From: Hymenobacter puniceus
Lineage (GTDB): Bacteria; Bacteroidota; Bacteroidia; Cytophagales; Hymenobacteraceae
NCBI RefSeq assembly: GCF_014333525.1
Contig: NZ_JACSCX010000006.1
Span: 62,001-126,000 of the forward strand
Length of the DNA stretch: 64,000 nt
Reading direction: 5' to 3'
Shown here: piece after piece, positions 33,768-42,973 of the stretch
Layout of the letters: every line of letters begins with the position of its first letter
Numbering within the stretch: position 1 is the stretch's first letter
Program-made: the position numbers and the translations under genes
Notes under the pieces: model-generated
What the model was told of the DNA's origin: nothing
Database searches by the model: none
The model's input: only the letters and a program-made list of their open reading frames with translations

Positions 33768-33978
33768 GGAATGCATCGGCGGGCGTAATGGAGGTTGAGG
33801 AGCAAAGGCCGCATCTGCACGGCGGGCAGCTCCACGGAACTCTGCTCGGCAAATTAAGGTACGAAAAGCAGGCCGGGTTGGCCTGTAGGAAGTGCCTCAG
33901 CCAATAAAAAGTTTTACAGAAAACTTAGCTCCGCTATGGTGGCAAATTCTGCAGCAGTATGCCGAGCGCTACGTCTGC

Positions 33979-34758
33979 CTAGTAAGAAACGGGGACTGCT
34001 GCGGTACGTTGCAGAAACTGCCACACTAATGCATTGAACTCCTGCGGGCGTTCCATCATGGGGGCATGGCCACAATGGTCGAGAAAGCGCAACTCGGAAT
34101 TGCGAATGAGGCGGTTGAAGTCGTGGGCTACCAGCGGCGGCGTAATGGTATCGTTGAGCCCCCATACCAGCAGCGTGGGCACGGTAATTTTGCCGAGCTC
34201 CTTGCCTAGGTTATGGCGCTGGGCTGAGCGCGCAATACTAATGATGCGTAGGCACTTGATATTCGAATTGGTGACATTAAACACTTCATCCACCAGCTCG
34301 CGAGTAGCTACGGCCGGATCGTAAAAGGTATAAGCCACCCGTTCCTGCACGTAGCCATAGTTGCCGCGCTTCGGAAACGACCCGCCCATACCATCCTCAA
34401 ACAAGCCACTGCTGCCTGTAAGCACCAGCCGCGCCACCTGCCTGGGGTTGCGCAGTGTGTACTCCAGCCCTACGTGGCCGCCCAGCGAATTGCCCAGTAC
34501 AGTGCAGGGCTCAGAAAGCCCTATAGCGCGCACAAAGTCCTCTACATACTTCACTAAACCAGGCACGCTGGCTTGCGTCAGCGGCATTTCGTAGATGGGA
34601 AGCAGCGGAATGATGACCCGATGCTCTTGGCTGAACTCCGTAACAACGTCGTGCCAGTTGCTGAGGGCTCCGAAAAGACCATGCAGCAACAGCAGCACCG
34701 GACCGGTGCCTTCCTCCACATACTGAAACTCTCCGCGTTGTTTGATCTGCAATTCCAT
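33979..34758 (-). CDS. Alpha/beta hydrolase
   Basis: A 259-residue cytoplasmic alpha/beta hydrolase. The nucleophile Ser91 is in GNSLGGH, the Asp203 in WGLNDTITPP and the His231 in HCGHAPMMERP; the oxyanion-hole HGLFG is at 26-30. The group includes esterases, MhpC-like C-C hydrolases and lipases; the substrate cannot be read. It begins four bases after the pabA/trpG stop, so the two are one operon. The 211-base gap between it and the CBS gene shows no clear promoter; it contains TTAATTTG near 33853, one mismatch from the -7 motif. Confidence 0.87.
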   Translation of the reverse strand: MELQIKQRGEFQYVEEGTGPVLLLLHGLFGALSNWHDVVTEFSQEHRVIIPLLPIYEMPLTQASVPGLVKYVEDFVRAIGLSEPCTVLGNSLGGHVGLEYTLRNPRQVARLVLTGSSGLFEDGMGGSFPKRGNYGYVQERVAYTFYDPAVATRELVDEVFNVTNSNIKCLRIISIARSAQRHNLGKELGKITVPTLLVWGLNDTITPPLVAHDFNRLIRNSELRFLDHCGHAPMMERPQEFNALVWQFLQRTAAVPVSY

Positions 34759-34762
34759 GTGC

Positions 34763-35380
34763 TCAGGCGAAGGTCGGGGTGGCAGTAGCCGGCCGGCCCT
34801 CTTCTACAATGATACAATACCGAACCCAATTGCGCAGCATGGCTAGCCCGTACGTGGTCAGCAGCGCTTCGGGGTGAAACTGAACGCCCACCAACGGGAG
34901 CGTGGTATGGCGCAACGCCATGATTTCGCGGTTTTCGTCAGTGGTGTGCGCTAGTGGGCGCAGCGTGGGCGGCAGGTTGTTCACTATCAGCGAGTGGTAG
35001 CGCGTGACAGACAACCGGGCCGGCAAATCCCGAAACAGCGGGTCGGTGGTATCCACGTCCAGTTCCGTGACTTTGCCGTGCATGGGCCGCGCGGCGCGGG
35101 TGAGCGTGGCCCCAAAAAAATCTCCTATTGCTTGGTGTCCCAGGCACACCCCTAGTATCGGCACACGCTGGTGCCAGTGCGCCAACACGGCCGGCATGTT
35201 GCCGGCTGCTGCCGGTGTGCCGGGGCCCGGCGACAACACCAGCGCATCAAACTGCAGCTCCTGCAGCGCAGCAGGTGCTACGTCGTTGCGCACCACTTCT
35301 ACCGCACACCCCAGCTGCCGGAAATAATCCAGCAGATTATAAGTAAACGAGTCGAAGTTGTCGAGCAGCAGCAGGCGCAT
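34763..35380 (-). CDS. pabA: Glutamine amidotransferase component of anthranilate or aminodeoxychorismate synthase
   Basis: A 205-residue class-I glutamine amidotransferase. LLLLDNFDSFTYNLLDYF opens it, SPGPGTP is at about residues 50-55, the nucleophile Cys79 is in GVCLGHQAI, and the His169-Pro-Glu171 triad lies in FHPEALLT. TrpG and PabA share this pattern, and one protein may serve both. No trp or pab partner is near, so I prefer pabA only weakly. It is transcribed with the alpha/beta hydrolase. Confidence 0.88.
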   Translation of the reverse strand: MRLLLLDNFDSFTYNLLDYFRQLGCAVEVVRNDVAPAALQELQFDALVLSPGPGTPAAAGNMPAVLAHWHQRVPILGVCLGHQAIGDFFGATLTRAARPMHGKVTELDVDTTDPLFRDLPARLSVTRYHSLIVNNLPPTLRPLAHTTDENREIMALRHTTLPLVGVQFHPEALLTTYGLAMLRNWVRYCIIVEEGRPATATPTFA

Positions 35381-35383
35381 TTT

Positions 35384-35480
35384 GGGGCTTGGGGGTTTAG
35401 GGGCTTGGATGGCGTTCCGATAATCTGTAGCAGCGTTAGAACGTCATCCAAGATTCTAAGCTCCCAAATCCCAAGGCCCT
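35384..35480. repeat. Degenerate inverted word repeat between pabA and cvpA
   Basis: The word gggcttggggg/ttaggggcttgg occurs in the left arm (to 35417) and its reverse complement (ccaagattctaagctccc and similar) in the right arm (from 35439), both ending in gcgttc/gaacgt. Imperfect pairing would give a long stem, positioned after the cvpA stop on the minus strand. Confidence 0.6.
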
Positions 35481-36000
35481 AAAACACTGTTTTCAGCTTA
35501 TCCAGCAGCGTGCTGGCAAAAGGCATCACCACCCCCACAATTTCCAATGCAAGCGGCGTAGCCTGTCGCACGAAGGGCAGCACCTGCGAGTCGGCCACCA
35601 GCTTGGGCGACAGCAGCTGCAGCCCGGCTATGCCGATGCCGTGCAGCAGCAAGCTGAGCCCTAATATCCACTTCAGTACACCTGCCAGCCCACCACCCAG
35701 GTTGTCGAGCACCCCGAGCGGTGTGAGGTGCACGGCTGTCTTGATGAAGCTCCCCAGCAGGTGTACGCCCCACACAATGGCCACAAACACCAGCAGAAAC
35801 GACACCAGCGGCAGCAGCCCAAAGGCTTCGCCAACATAGTGCCGCACCAGCGGAATGGCGTCATTCAGCAGGACCAACCCACCAATGGCCCCCAGCACAA
35901 ACGCCAGCAACGAGGCAGCCTCCAACACCAGTCCGCGTCGGAAGCCTTTCACTGCTCCCACCGCCAGCGGAATCAGTAGCAGAATATCGAAAGCAGACAT
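35479..36000 (-). CDS. cvpA: CvpA family membrane protein
   Basis: A 173-residue protein with four or more membrane segments (FDILLLIPLAVGAVKGFRRG at the start, then LLAFVLGAIGGLVLL, SFLLVFVAIVWGVHLLG and WILGLSLLLHGIGIAG) and the CvpA/colicin V production family pattern GFRRGLVLEAAS. The function in Bacteroidota is not settled; E. coli CvpA affects colicin V export and envelope integrity. The start ATG 36000 is clean. It lies downstream of a palindrome copy and upstream of pabA. Confidence 0.85.
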   Translation of the reverse strand: MSAFDILLLIPLAVGAVKGFRRGLVLEAASLLAFVLGAIGGLVLLNDAIPLVRHYVGEAFGLLPLVSFLLVFVAIVWGVHLLGSFIKTAVHLTPLGVLDNLGGGLAGVLKWILGLSLLLHGIGIAGLQLLSPKLVADSQVLPFVRQATPLALEIVGVVMPFASTLLDKLKTVF

Positions 36001-36017
36001 TGTTGGTGATGATGAAC

Positions 36018-36099
36018 GTCATGCAGAGCGGAGCGGCGCATCTCGCTAGTGTGCTAAAATCACCACACTAGCGAGATGCGCCGCTCCGCTCTGCATGAC
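36018..36099. repeat. Long palindromic repeat, copy B
   Basis: Perfect 36-bp arms (36018-36053 and 36064-36099) with a 10-base loop. It shares the core gtcatgcagagcggagcg with copy A and lies between the co-directional YqeY-like and cvpA genes. Confidence 0.95.
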
Positions 36100-36102
36100 A
36101 TA

Positions 36103-36567
36103 TTACAAGTTCGTGTTGTTCAGTAGATTGCTGACAACCTGCGAAATCACACGGCCGTCGGCCTGGCCAGCCAGCTCGCGGGCAGCAACACCCATCACCT
36201 TGCCCAGATCTGAAGGACCGGTAGCGCCTACGCGCTGGATGATGGCCACGATGCGCTCCACAATATCGGCCTCCGTAAGCTGCTGCGGCAGATATTCTTC
36301 GATGATAGCCAGCTCGTTGAGCTCCACTTCTTCGAGGTCGGAGCGGAACTGCTTGTTATAGGTTTCGGCAGCTTCGCGGCGCTGCTTGGCCTGCTTGGTC
36401 AGGAGCTTGATTTCGGCGTCGGGTGTGAGGGCCGCGCCGTGCTGGCCTTCGGCGGTTTCGGCCAGCAGAATCTGCGACTTGATGCTGCGCAACGTGGTCA
36501 GGCGCACTTTATCCTTGGCCAGCATGGCCTTTTTGATATCGGCGTCGATGGTTTCTTTGAGAGCCAT
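36103..36567 (-). CDS. GatB/YqeY domain protein
   Basis: A 154-residue protein of the YqeY family: MALKETIDADIKKAMLAKDK and RLTTLRSIKSQILLAE at the N-terminus, the Lys/Arg-rich helix KQAKQRREAAETY in the middle and DLGKVMGVAARELAGQADGR near the end. The family is similar to the tRNA-binding tail of GatB but is not an amidotransferase; function is unknown. It starts at ATG 36567 and has TAATCTTG (one mismatch from the -7 motif) near 36585. The gap to pdxJ (36568-36841) is divergent and holds only the promoters. Confidence 0.92.
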   Translation of the reverse strand: MALKETIDADIKKAMLAKDKVRLTTLRSIKSQILLAETAEGQHGAALTPDAEIKLLTKQAKQRREAAETYNKQFRSDLEEVELNELAIIEEYLPQQLTEADIVERIVAIIQRVGATGPSDLGKVMGVAARELAGQADGRVISQVVSNLLNNTNL

Positions 36568-36798
36568 AGTTCAGGGGAAGTGAGGTGCAAGATTACGGTT
36601 TTTGGCGCTAGCCGAAGCGTATACGGCTAGCCAACACCGACGGCAGCCTGCAGCAACGGCGCAAATTCCGGCCGGTTGTTGTCATATAGTGCCGCCTGCC
36701 GCCCGGTACACCGCAGCGCTACTCCCCTACAACAGTGAGGGCTACAGGATCGATGCGGCATAAGGGCAACAGAAAAAGGTGTACGCGGTTTGAGGGTG

Positions 36799-36806
36799 TA
36801 TCTTTG
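36799..36806 (+). promoter_or_regulatory. Candidate -7 element of pdxJ
   Basis: TATCTTTG is an exact match to TAnnTTTG, 35 bases before ATG 36842. Confidence 0.55.
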
Positions 36807-36841
36807 GCTTTCCGCCCCCACTCCCAAGCCAGCCTCTTCGC

Positions 36842-37555
36842 ATGACAAAGCTTAGCGTAAACATAAATAAAATAGCTACCCTCCGAAACGCCCGTGGCCA
36901 CAACCGCCCCGACCTGCTGCAGGTAGCCCGCGACTGTGAGCGGTTCGGCGCGCAGGGCATTACGGTGCACCCTCGCCCCGATGAGCGCCACATCCGCTAC
37001 CAGGACGTGCGCGACCTGAAGGCTGTAGTGACAACTGAACTGAACGTAGAGGGCAACCCAACACCCGACTTCCTGAACCTTGTGCGGGAGGTGCGCCCCG
37101 AGCAGGTGACGCTGGTGCCCGATGCGCCCGACGCCATAACCTCCAACGCTGGCTGGGACACGGTGCAGCACCAGATTTTTTTGATTGGGGTAGTGCAGGA
37201 GCTGAAGTCGCTGGGGTGCCGGGTAAGCATCTTCCTTGACCCCAGCCCCGAGATGGTGAAAGCCGCCGTGGCTACCGGCACCGACCGGATTGAACTGTAT
37301 ACAGAAGACTACGCCCGCCACTACCATCACAACCGCGAGGCAGCCCTGCAGCCCTACCGCGCCGCCGCCGCTATGGCCCAACAGCTGGGCCTGGGCCTGA
37401 ACGCCGGCCACGACCTCGACCTCGACAATCTGGCCTACCTCAAGCAGAACCTGCCGGGTCTGGCCGAGGTAAGCATTGGGCACGCGCTGGTGTGTGATGC
37501 ACTGTACCTGGGGCTGGAAAACACGATTCAGTTGTACCGCCGCCAGCTGCAGTAG
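36842..37555 (+). CDS. pdxJ: Pyridoxine 5'-phosphate synthase
   Basis: A 237-residue TIM-barrel enzyme that joins 3-amino-1-hydroxyacetone phosphate and deoxyxylulose 5-phosphate to make pyridoxine 5'-phosphate. Signs: [16 protein letters not shown] at the N-terminus, [12 protein letters not shown] with the active-site His, [10 protein letters not shown] with the active-site Glu, and [12 protein letters not shown] near the end. It stands alone, divergently from the YqeY-like gene. The gene is often next to nadK and the CBS gene in Bacteroidota; here it is 3-5 kb away. Confidence 0.96.
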   Translation: MTKLSVNINKIATLRNARGHNRPDLLQVARDCERFGAQGITVHPRPDERHIRYQDVRDLKAVVTTELNVEGNPTPDFLNLVREVRPEQVTLVPDAPDAITSNAGWDTVQHQIFLIGVVQELKSLGCRVSIFLDPSPEMVKAAVATGTDRIELYTEDYARHYHHNREAALQPYRAAAAMAQQLGLGLNAGHDLDLDNLAYLKQNLPGLAEVSIGHALVCDALYLGLENTIQLYRRQLQ

Positions 37556-37675
37556 CGCTTACAGTCTTGAAAACCCGGCCTCAGCAATGAAAGCCAGCAA
37601 GGCTGCTCGTTCACCGCAGAATGCCGTATCTGGTTTTCATTTCTGGCTCCCGAGCGCCAACCACTACTTTCTGCC

Positions 37676-38698
37676 ATGCCCCGCCTTTCCCTCCCCGATT
37701 TCCTGCACACGAACCCTGCTATTCCGCTGCTCGACGTACGGGCACCGCTGGAATATGCACAGGGCCATATTCCGGGAGCCGTGAGTTTTCCGTTGTTTTC
37801 AGACGAAGAGCGGGCCCGCATCGGTACCACCTACAAGCAGGTGAATCCCGACAAGGCGGTGCTGATGGGCCTGGACATGTTTGGCCCCAAGATGAGCCGT
37901 ATGGTGCAGCTGGCGCAGAAAATAGCTCCGTCCAAGCAGATTCGGGTGCATTGCTGGCGCGGCGGCATGCGCAGCGGGGCTGTGCAATGGCTGCTGGAAC
38001 TGGCCGGCTTTCAGGTGCAGCTCCTCGACAAAGGCTATAAAGACTACCGCCATTTTGCCCTGGCCGAGTTTGCGCAGCCCCGGCCGCTGCTGGTGCTGGG
38101 CGGCCTCACCGGTTCCGGCAAAACCGATGTGCTGCACGAGCTGGTCCGTCGCCAGCAGCCGCTGCTCGACCTCGAAGGCCTGGCCCACCACAAAGGCTCA
38201 GCATTCGGCAGCATCGGCCAGCCTACGCAGCCCACGCAGGAGCAGTTCGAAAACGAGTTGGCGTGGCAGCTGGCTGCTTTGCCGGTTGGTTCGCCGGTGT
38301 GGGTGGAAGATGAAAGCCGTACCATCGGCAGCGTGCATGTGCCACCGTCCTTCTTTGCCCAAATGCAGGCCGCACCGCTGATACTGCTGGAAATCCCAAG
38401 GGCCATTCGGGTGCAGAAGCTCGCCGCCGAATACGGCCGCGAAGACGCCGGCGCGCTGGCCACCTCCATTCTGCGTATTCGTAAGCGCCTGGGCGGCTTG
38501 GCCACCAAAGAGGCACTGGCTGCTATTGCCGAAGACGACATGGAGAAAATGGTTAGCCTCGTACTCGACTACTACGACAAAACCTACACCCATAGCCTCG
38601 GCAGCCGGCAGCCTGTGCGCGTTGCGTCCGACACCTGCGACCCGGCCGTGAATGCCGAGCTAGTGCTGCAGGCCGCTAAGGTGATAGTCACTGCCTAG
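37676..38698 (+). CDS. mnmH: tRNA 2-selenouridine synthase
   Basis: MnmH (SelU) replaces the sulfur of 2-thiouridine with selenium at the wobble position, using selenophosphate. The 340-residue protein has an N-terminal rhodanese domain (PLLDVRAPLEYAQGHIPGA, active-site Cys93 in HCWRGGMRSG) and a C-terminal P-loop domain (GLTGSGKT at residues 143-150), the usual order. It is separated from selD by one small VOC gene on the same strand, which supports a working selenouridine pathway. No selA or selB is in view. Confidence 0.95.
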   Translation: MPRLSLPDFLHTNPAIPLLDVRAPLEYAQGHIPGAVSFPLFSDEERARIGTTYKQVNPDKAVLMGLDMFGPKMSRMVQLAQKIAPSKQIRVHCWRGGMRSGAVQWLLELAGFQVQLLDKGYKDYRHFALAEFAQPRPLLVLGGLTGSGKTDVLHELVRRQQPLLDLEGLAHHKGSAFGSIGQPTQPTQEQFENELAWQLAALPVGSPVWVEDESRTIGSVHVPPSFFAQMQAAPLILLEIPRAIRVQKLAAEYGREDAGALATSILRIRKRLGGLATKEALAAIAEDDMEKMVSLVLDYYDKTYTHSLGSRQPVRVASDTCDPAVNAELVLQAAKVIVTA

Positions 38699-38712
38699 CA
38701 CTCCCCTGCCCT

Positions 38713-39105
38713 ATGCCTACGCCCACACTCCGGGTGGCACGCCCCACCAACGATATATCCGCGTTGCTGCCGTTTTATAGAGACGGGTTGGGCTTTCAGG
38801 TTCTCACTTCTTTCACGGCGCACAACGGCTTCGACGGGGTGATGCTTGGGCACGAGCAGGCTCCCTATCACTTGGAGTTCACGCAGCAGGCCAACCATAT
38901 CAGTGGCCGCGCACCCAGCCAAGACCATCTGTTGGTATTTTATCTACCGGATGTCATTGAGTGGAACGCGGCCGTGCTCCGGATGAAAGCGGCCGGATTT
39001 GCGCCGATGCCCGCTTACAACCCGTACTGGGACCAACAGGGGCTCACTTTTGAGGACCCCGACGGCTACCGTGTTGTGCTGCAGCATGCGGCCTGGGTTT
39101 TATAA
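38713..39105 (+). CDS. VOC (glyoxalase/bleomycin-resistance fold) protein
   Basis: A 130-residue protein with one VOC betaalphabetabetabeta pair: [38 protein letters not shown] and [18 protein letters not shown]. The typical metal ligands of glyoxalase I (His, Glu) can be matched to His49 or nearby and the late Glu, but assignment is uncertain. VOC proteins include glyoxalases, dioxygenases and resistance proteins, so the activity is not known. It is located between mnmH and selD with gaps of 14 and 29 bases and is probably co-transcribed, so a link with selenium chemistry is possible but not shown. Confidence 0.84.
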   Translation: MPTPTLRVARPTNDISALLPFYRDGLGFQVLTSFTAHNGFDGVMLGHEQAPYHLEFTQQANHISGRAPSQDHLLVFYLPDVIEWNAAVLRMKAAGFAPMPAYNPYWDQQGLTFEDPDGYRVVLQHAAWVL

Positions 39106-39134
39106 TTTTTTCTTCGCCTACACCTCCTTTTCCC

Positions 39135-40193
39135 ATGCCTGCTTTCAACGAAACTACCGAGCAAATTCGCCTCACTCAATACAGCCACGGAGCCGGCTGC
39201 GGCTGCAAAATCGCACCCAAGGTCCTCGACCAGATTCTGCATACCAGCATTCCGCAACCCCACGACGCCAACCTGCTCGTCGGCAACTCCTCCCGCGACG
39301 ACGCGGCCGTGTACGATATCGGGGGCGGGCAGGCCATCATCAGCACCACCGACTTCTTTATGCCCATTGTGGATGATGCTTACGACTTCGGGCGCATTGC
39401 CTCAGCCAACGCCATCAGCGACGTGTATGCCATGGGCGGACGGCCCGTTATGGCCATTGCCGTGTTGGGCTGGCCCATCGATAAGCTGGCTCCTGAAGTG
39501 GCCCGCCGCGTGATTGAAGGCAGCCGTAGCATTTGTGCCGAAGCAGGCATTCCACTAGCGGGTGGCCACAGCATCGACTCGCCGGAGCCAATCTTCGGGC
39601 TGGCCGTTACGGGGTTGCTCGACATCAAAAATCTCAAGCAAAACGACACTGCCACCGCCGGCTGCGAGCTGTACCTGACCAAGCCGCTGGGCGTGGGCAT
39701 GCTCACAACCGCGCAGAAACGCGGCATCCTGCGGCCTGAGCACGAGCAGATAGCGCCTCGCAGCATGATGCAGCTCAATAAAATAGGCGCAGACCTGGGC
39801 CGGCTGGAGGCTGTGCGCGCCATGACCGATGTCACGGGTTTCGGGTTGCTGGGCCACCTCTCGGAGGTGTGCGAAGGCAGCAATCTGACGGCCGAAATAG
39901 AGTTCAGCAAGGTACCCCTGTTGCCTGAGGCGGCCGAATATTACGCCCAGAAGTCCATCCCCGGCGGCACCGTGCGCAACTGGGATTCCTACGGCCACAA
40001 AATCGGCACTATCACCGACGAGCAGCGCGCCTGGCTCTGCGACCCCCAAACCTCCGGCGGTCTGCTTGTGTGCGTTGATCCGGCTGGCCGGGCCGAGGTT
40101 GAAGCAGTATTCGGGCAGTATGGCCTGGCACTAACGCCATTCGGTACCTTGCGTGCCCATGTAGCCACCGAGCCCTGGATTCAGGTTCGCTAG
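39135..40193 (+). CDS. selD: Selenide, water dikinase
   Basis: SelD makes selenophosphate from selenide and ATP. The 352-residue protein has [16 protein letters not shown] near the N-terminus with Cys22 and Lys25 at the places of E. coli Cys17 and Lys20; the codon is TGC, so it is a cysteine form, not a selenocysteine form. Later come [20 protein letters not shown] and [11 protein letters not shown], typical of the PurM-like fold, and [12 protein letters not shown] at the end. Together with mnmH it supports tRNA selenation. It ends six bases before the next gene. Confidence 0.96.
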   Translation: MPAFNETTEQIRLTQYSHGAGCGCKIAPKVLDQILHTSIPQPHDANLLVGNSSRDDAAVYDIGGGQAIISTTDFFMPIVDDAYDFGRIASANAISDVYAMGGRPVMAIAVLGWPIDKLAPEVARRVIEGSRSICAEAGIPLAGGHSIDSPEPIFGLAVTGLLDIKNLKQNDTATAGCELYLTKPLGVGMLTTAQKRGILRPEHEQIAPRSMMQLNKIGADLGRLEAVRAMTDVTGFGLLGHLSEVCEGSNLTAEIEFSKVPLLPEAAEYYAQKSIPGGTVRNWDSYGHKIGTITDEQRAWLCDPQTSGGLLVCVDPAGRAEVEAVFGQYGLALTPFGTLRAHVATEPWIQVR

Positions 40194-40199
40194 CCACTT

Positions 40200-40811
40200 A
40201 TGAGAACTATTTCGCTGCTACGGCCTCTATTGGAGTTCGGGGGCGCCCTATTGATTTTACTGGTGGGGCTACGGGTAGTGACGGGGCTGTTTGGCACCAA
40301 GCGCGCCACCTACCAAGTCACGTTTGGGCGGCAGCTGGCGCTGCTGTTATGGCCACTGCTGTGCCTGAGTATGGGGCTGCCGTTTCTGGCTTCCTTCCTG
40401 TTTGCGGGCACTCTGTCCGGCTTCGAGCTAGTGCTGTTGCTGGCTTTTTCGGCGCTGGTGCTGGGTTTTGCTATGCCCGCTTTGCTGCTGCACCTGCACT
40501 ATTATGCGCGCAACCACAGCACGGCCCTTGTTTTCGAGCCGAAGCAAAATCTACTGGAGGTATACGAGCACGGCCAGCGCGTTCCGTTTGAGCGTGCCGA
40601 TATACTGCGGGTAGAGTATGTACGTTGTTCTTCGCAGCGTCTGTTTTGGAGTAACTATGAGTACATACAATTGTATCTGCGCAATGGGCAAATAGTCACG
40701 CTCACTTCTTTGGTACTTAAACCAGCACCTTTAGCAGCTTTCTTACGCAATACCAACCTACACGTCAGGCAGAATTGGTTTTGCATAATCCAGCGACAAA
40801 GCACTATTTAG
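40200..40811 (+). CDS. Hypothetical membrane protein with C-terminal soluble domain
   Basis: A 203-residue protein with three hydrophobic segments (about residues 11-32, 48-70 and 74-97) followed by a soluble beta-rich part of about 95 residues (TALVFEPKQNLLEVYEHG, VPFERADILRVEY and YEYIQLYLRNGQIVTLTSL). This alternation of strands resembles a small PH-like domain, as in bacterial membrane proteins of unknown function, but that is a visual impression. It begins six bases after selD, so it may be co-transcribed. Function unknown. Confidence 0.75.
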   Translation: MRTISLLRPLLEFGGALLILLVGLRVVTGLFGTKRATYQVTFGRQLALLLWPLLCLSMGLPFLASFLFAGTLSGFELVLLLAFSALVLGFAMPALLLHLHYYARNHSTALVFEPKQNLLEVYEHGQRVPFERADILRVEYVRCSSQRLFWSNYEYIQLYLRNGQIVTLTSLVLKPAPLAAFLRNTNLHVRQNWFCIIQRQSTI

Positions 40812-40946
40812 CCTGGAAACGACTAATTATAATATCCACACAATAAAATGTTATATTCTATTGCAATTGTCTTTTATTTAAGCCGATGCCCACATTCTCG
40901 CACACCCGTTCCGGAAACGCACAAGTCAATATTGCTTTTCAATAGC

Positions 40947-40954
40947 TATATTTG
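40947..40954 (+). promoter_or_regulatory. Candidate -7 element of the TPR histidine kinase
   Basis: TATATTTG is an exact consensus match in an AT-rich 167-base gap. It overlaps the in-frame TTG 40952, so a start there is impossible; the next start candidate is GTG 40979, giving a leader of about 18 bases. Confidence 0.55.
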
Positions 40955-40978
40955 CTGACAGTATTTTTGTATTTCGTC

Positions 40979-42913
40979 GTGATTCGACTGCTCTCGTTGT
41001 GTCTTCTGCTTTTGGCTGGCTTTGCAGCTCCCGCTATCGGGTGGGCGGCCGAAGTACCACCGAGCACTACCGAAGCCGACCTGTTGCGCCGCCTCGTAGT
41101 GCAGCCGCTCGATACCGGGCGGGTTCGGTTACTGTCAGCGCTGTGCTATGAGCTGCACGACTCCGATCCGACGCGGGCCTTGCGCTACGGCGAGCAAGCC
41201 GTAACCCTGGCCACTACCCTCAACGACCAGGTGGGGCAGCTATATGGCTTGTTGAATCTGAGCAGTTGCTACGCCAACCTCTCCGACGGTCCGCACGCCC
41301 TGCGTTTGCAACAACAAGCGCTTACTTTGGCGCGGCAGCTACACGATGCAAATGGGATTGTGCGCGCTTACACAGGCATTGGCGGCATCCACCACGAGCG
41401 TAGCGACACGGTAAACGCATTGCGCAACTACCAGTGGGCGCTTGAGAAGGCGTATGCAAAAGGAGTAAAAACACGCACACAGCTGATGCTGTTCGGCAAC
41501 CTGGGCAACCTGTACTCCTACCTAGGCCGCTACCCGCAGGCGTTGCTGTACACGCGCCGGGCATTGCAGCTTGCCCGGAGCAATGGCGACAAGGCAGGTG
41601 AATCACTCTACATGGCGCACCTGGGCACGCATTACTATCAGCAAAACCGCCTCGATTTAGCGGAGGGCCTTTTGCGCGAGGCTATTGTGTTGGTTGAGCC
41701 ATTGCGCAGCTACCGGATAGAGGCCGGCCATCTGGAAATGCTGGCTATTGTGCTGCTGCTCAAAGACCAGCTGGACGAAGCCGAAACGCTTACCCGGCGA
41801 GCCCTGCGCCTAGCCCGCCAGACTGCCTCGCAGGAACGGCTGCTGGATGGCTACAACCTAATGGCGGAAATCAATGCCAGCCGCAACAATTACGAGCAGG
41901 CCTTTGGCTGGCAGAGCCGTTTCCGCGACCTGAACGACTCGCTCAATAGCCGCTCGCGCCTGCAAACGTTAGCTGCCCTGCAAACCCGCTACGAGACGCA
42001 GGGCAAGGAACATCAAATCAAATTACTCACGCAGCAGGGCGAATTGCAGAACCTTCGTAACCAGGAGCTGTGGGCGGTGGTGGGAGCCTTGGTATTGGGG
42101 CTTGGTGGGGTATTTTTTCTGTATTGGAAGCTGCGCCAGAGCCGGGCAGCCTTAGCGGCCAACAATGTAGCCCTGCACCAGGCCACGCGTGAGCTGCGCG
42201 AAGTAGCCGCTTCCAAAGACCGCCTCTATGCTGTGGTAGCCCATGACTTGCGCGGCCCCGTTACATCGTTTGTGGGCGTGACCGAGCTAATTGAGTTTTA
42301 CCTGCGCAAAGGCGACGAAACTGGTTTGCGCCGCCTGCCTGCCTTGGTGAAGCAGTCTGCTAATAGCCTCAACAGCTTGCTTGATAATCTACTGAGTTGG
42401 GCCGTCAACCAGACCGGGGAGCTGGTCAGCCAGCCCGAATGGCTATCAGTTGATGAGTTGTTCACGGAAATTGAAGAGCTATACCGCACCACCGCCGAAG
42501 CCAAACAGATTCAACTTGTTGCGTCGGACGCGCCCGGCCTGCAGGTGTGGTCCGACCTGAACATGACGCGCACTATCCTGCGAAATCTGGTGGGCAATGC
42601 GCTGAAGTTCACGCCAAGCGGCGGCCATATTCAGCTGGATGCCGCCACCACTCCCGATAACAGCGTGCTACTTACCATAGCCGACTCAGGGCGGGGAATG
42701 CCGGCAGAACAGCTGGACGCTTTGCTGCGCGACAATGCCAGCTCACCCATGATGGTGGCGGCCTCCACCAACAATGCCCGCTCGGGCACCGGACTGGGGC
42801 TGCCCCTGTGCCGGGCTTTTGTGGAGCGGCTGCATGGTACGCTCACCGTAGAAAGTACCTTGGGCCAGGGCACTGTGGTGCAGATCCGGTTTCCGGCGCG
42901 GCCGGCTGCTTAG
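40979..42913 (+). CDS. TPR-containing sensor histidine kinase
   Basis: A 644-residue protein from GTG 40979. A signal-like hydrophobic segment (LLSLCLLLLAGFAAPAIGW) leads into a periplasmic TPR region (about residues 40-340), one membrane helix (about 365-385, LWAVVGALVLGLGGVFFLYW) and the kinase: dimerisation helix with His422 in AVVAHDLRGPVTS, N box RTILRNLVGNALKFTPSG, G1 ADSGRGMP and G2 GTGLGLPLCRAF. It should sense something through the TPR domain and phosphorylate a response regulator that is not in the window. It is an orphan kinase here; a second regulator gene must lie elsewhere. Confidence 0.92.
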   Translation: MIRLLSLCLLLLAGFAAPAIGWAAEVPPSTTEADLLRRLVVQPLDTGRVRLLSALCYELHDSDPTRALRYGEQAVTLATTLNDQVGQLYGLLNLSSCYANLSDGPHALRLQQQALTLARQLHDANGIVRAYTGIGGIHHERSDTVNALRNYQWALEKAYAKGVKTRTQLMLFGNLGNLYSYLGRYPQALLYTRRALQLARSNGDKAGESLYMAHLGTHYYQQNRLDLAEGLLREAIVLVEPLRSYRIEAGHLEMLAIVLLLKDQLDEAETLTRRALRLARQTASQERLLDGYNLMAEINASRNNYEQAFGWQSRFRDLNDSLNSRSRLQTLAALQTRYETQGKEHQIKLLTQQGELQNLRNQELWAVVGALVLGLGGVFFLYWKLRQSRAALAANNVALHQATRELREVAASKDRLYAVVAHDLRGPVTSFVGVTELIEFYLRKGDETGLRRLPALVKQSANSLNSLLDNLLSWAVNQTGELVSQPEWLSVDELFTEIEELYRTTAEAKQIQLVASDAPGLQVWSDLNMTRTILRNLVGNALKFTPSGGHIQLDAATTPDNSVLLTIADSGRGMPAEQLDALLRDNASSPMMVAASTNNARSGTGLGLPLCRAFVERLHGTLTVESTLGQGTVVQIRFPARPAA

Positions 42914-42973
42914 TTGCGGCTACCCACATGTGGCGCCCACTCCCGACCTTTGCGGGCTCCTACTGTTTCTACT

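Noticed and set aside
39135..40193. Possible selenocysteine in SelD
   Set aside because: The active-site codon is TGC (Cys), and no in-frame UGA or SECIS-like hairpin is needed.
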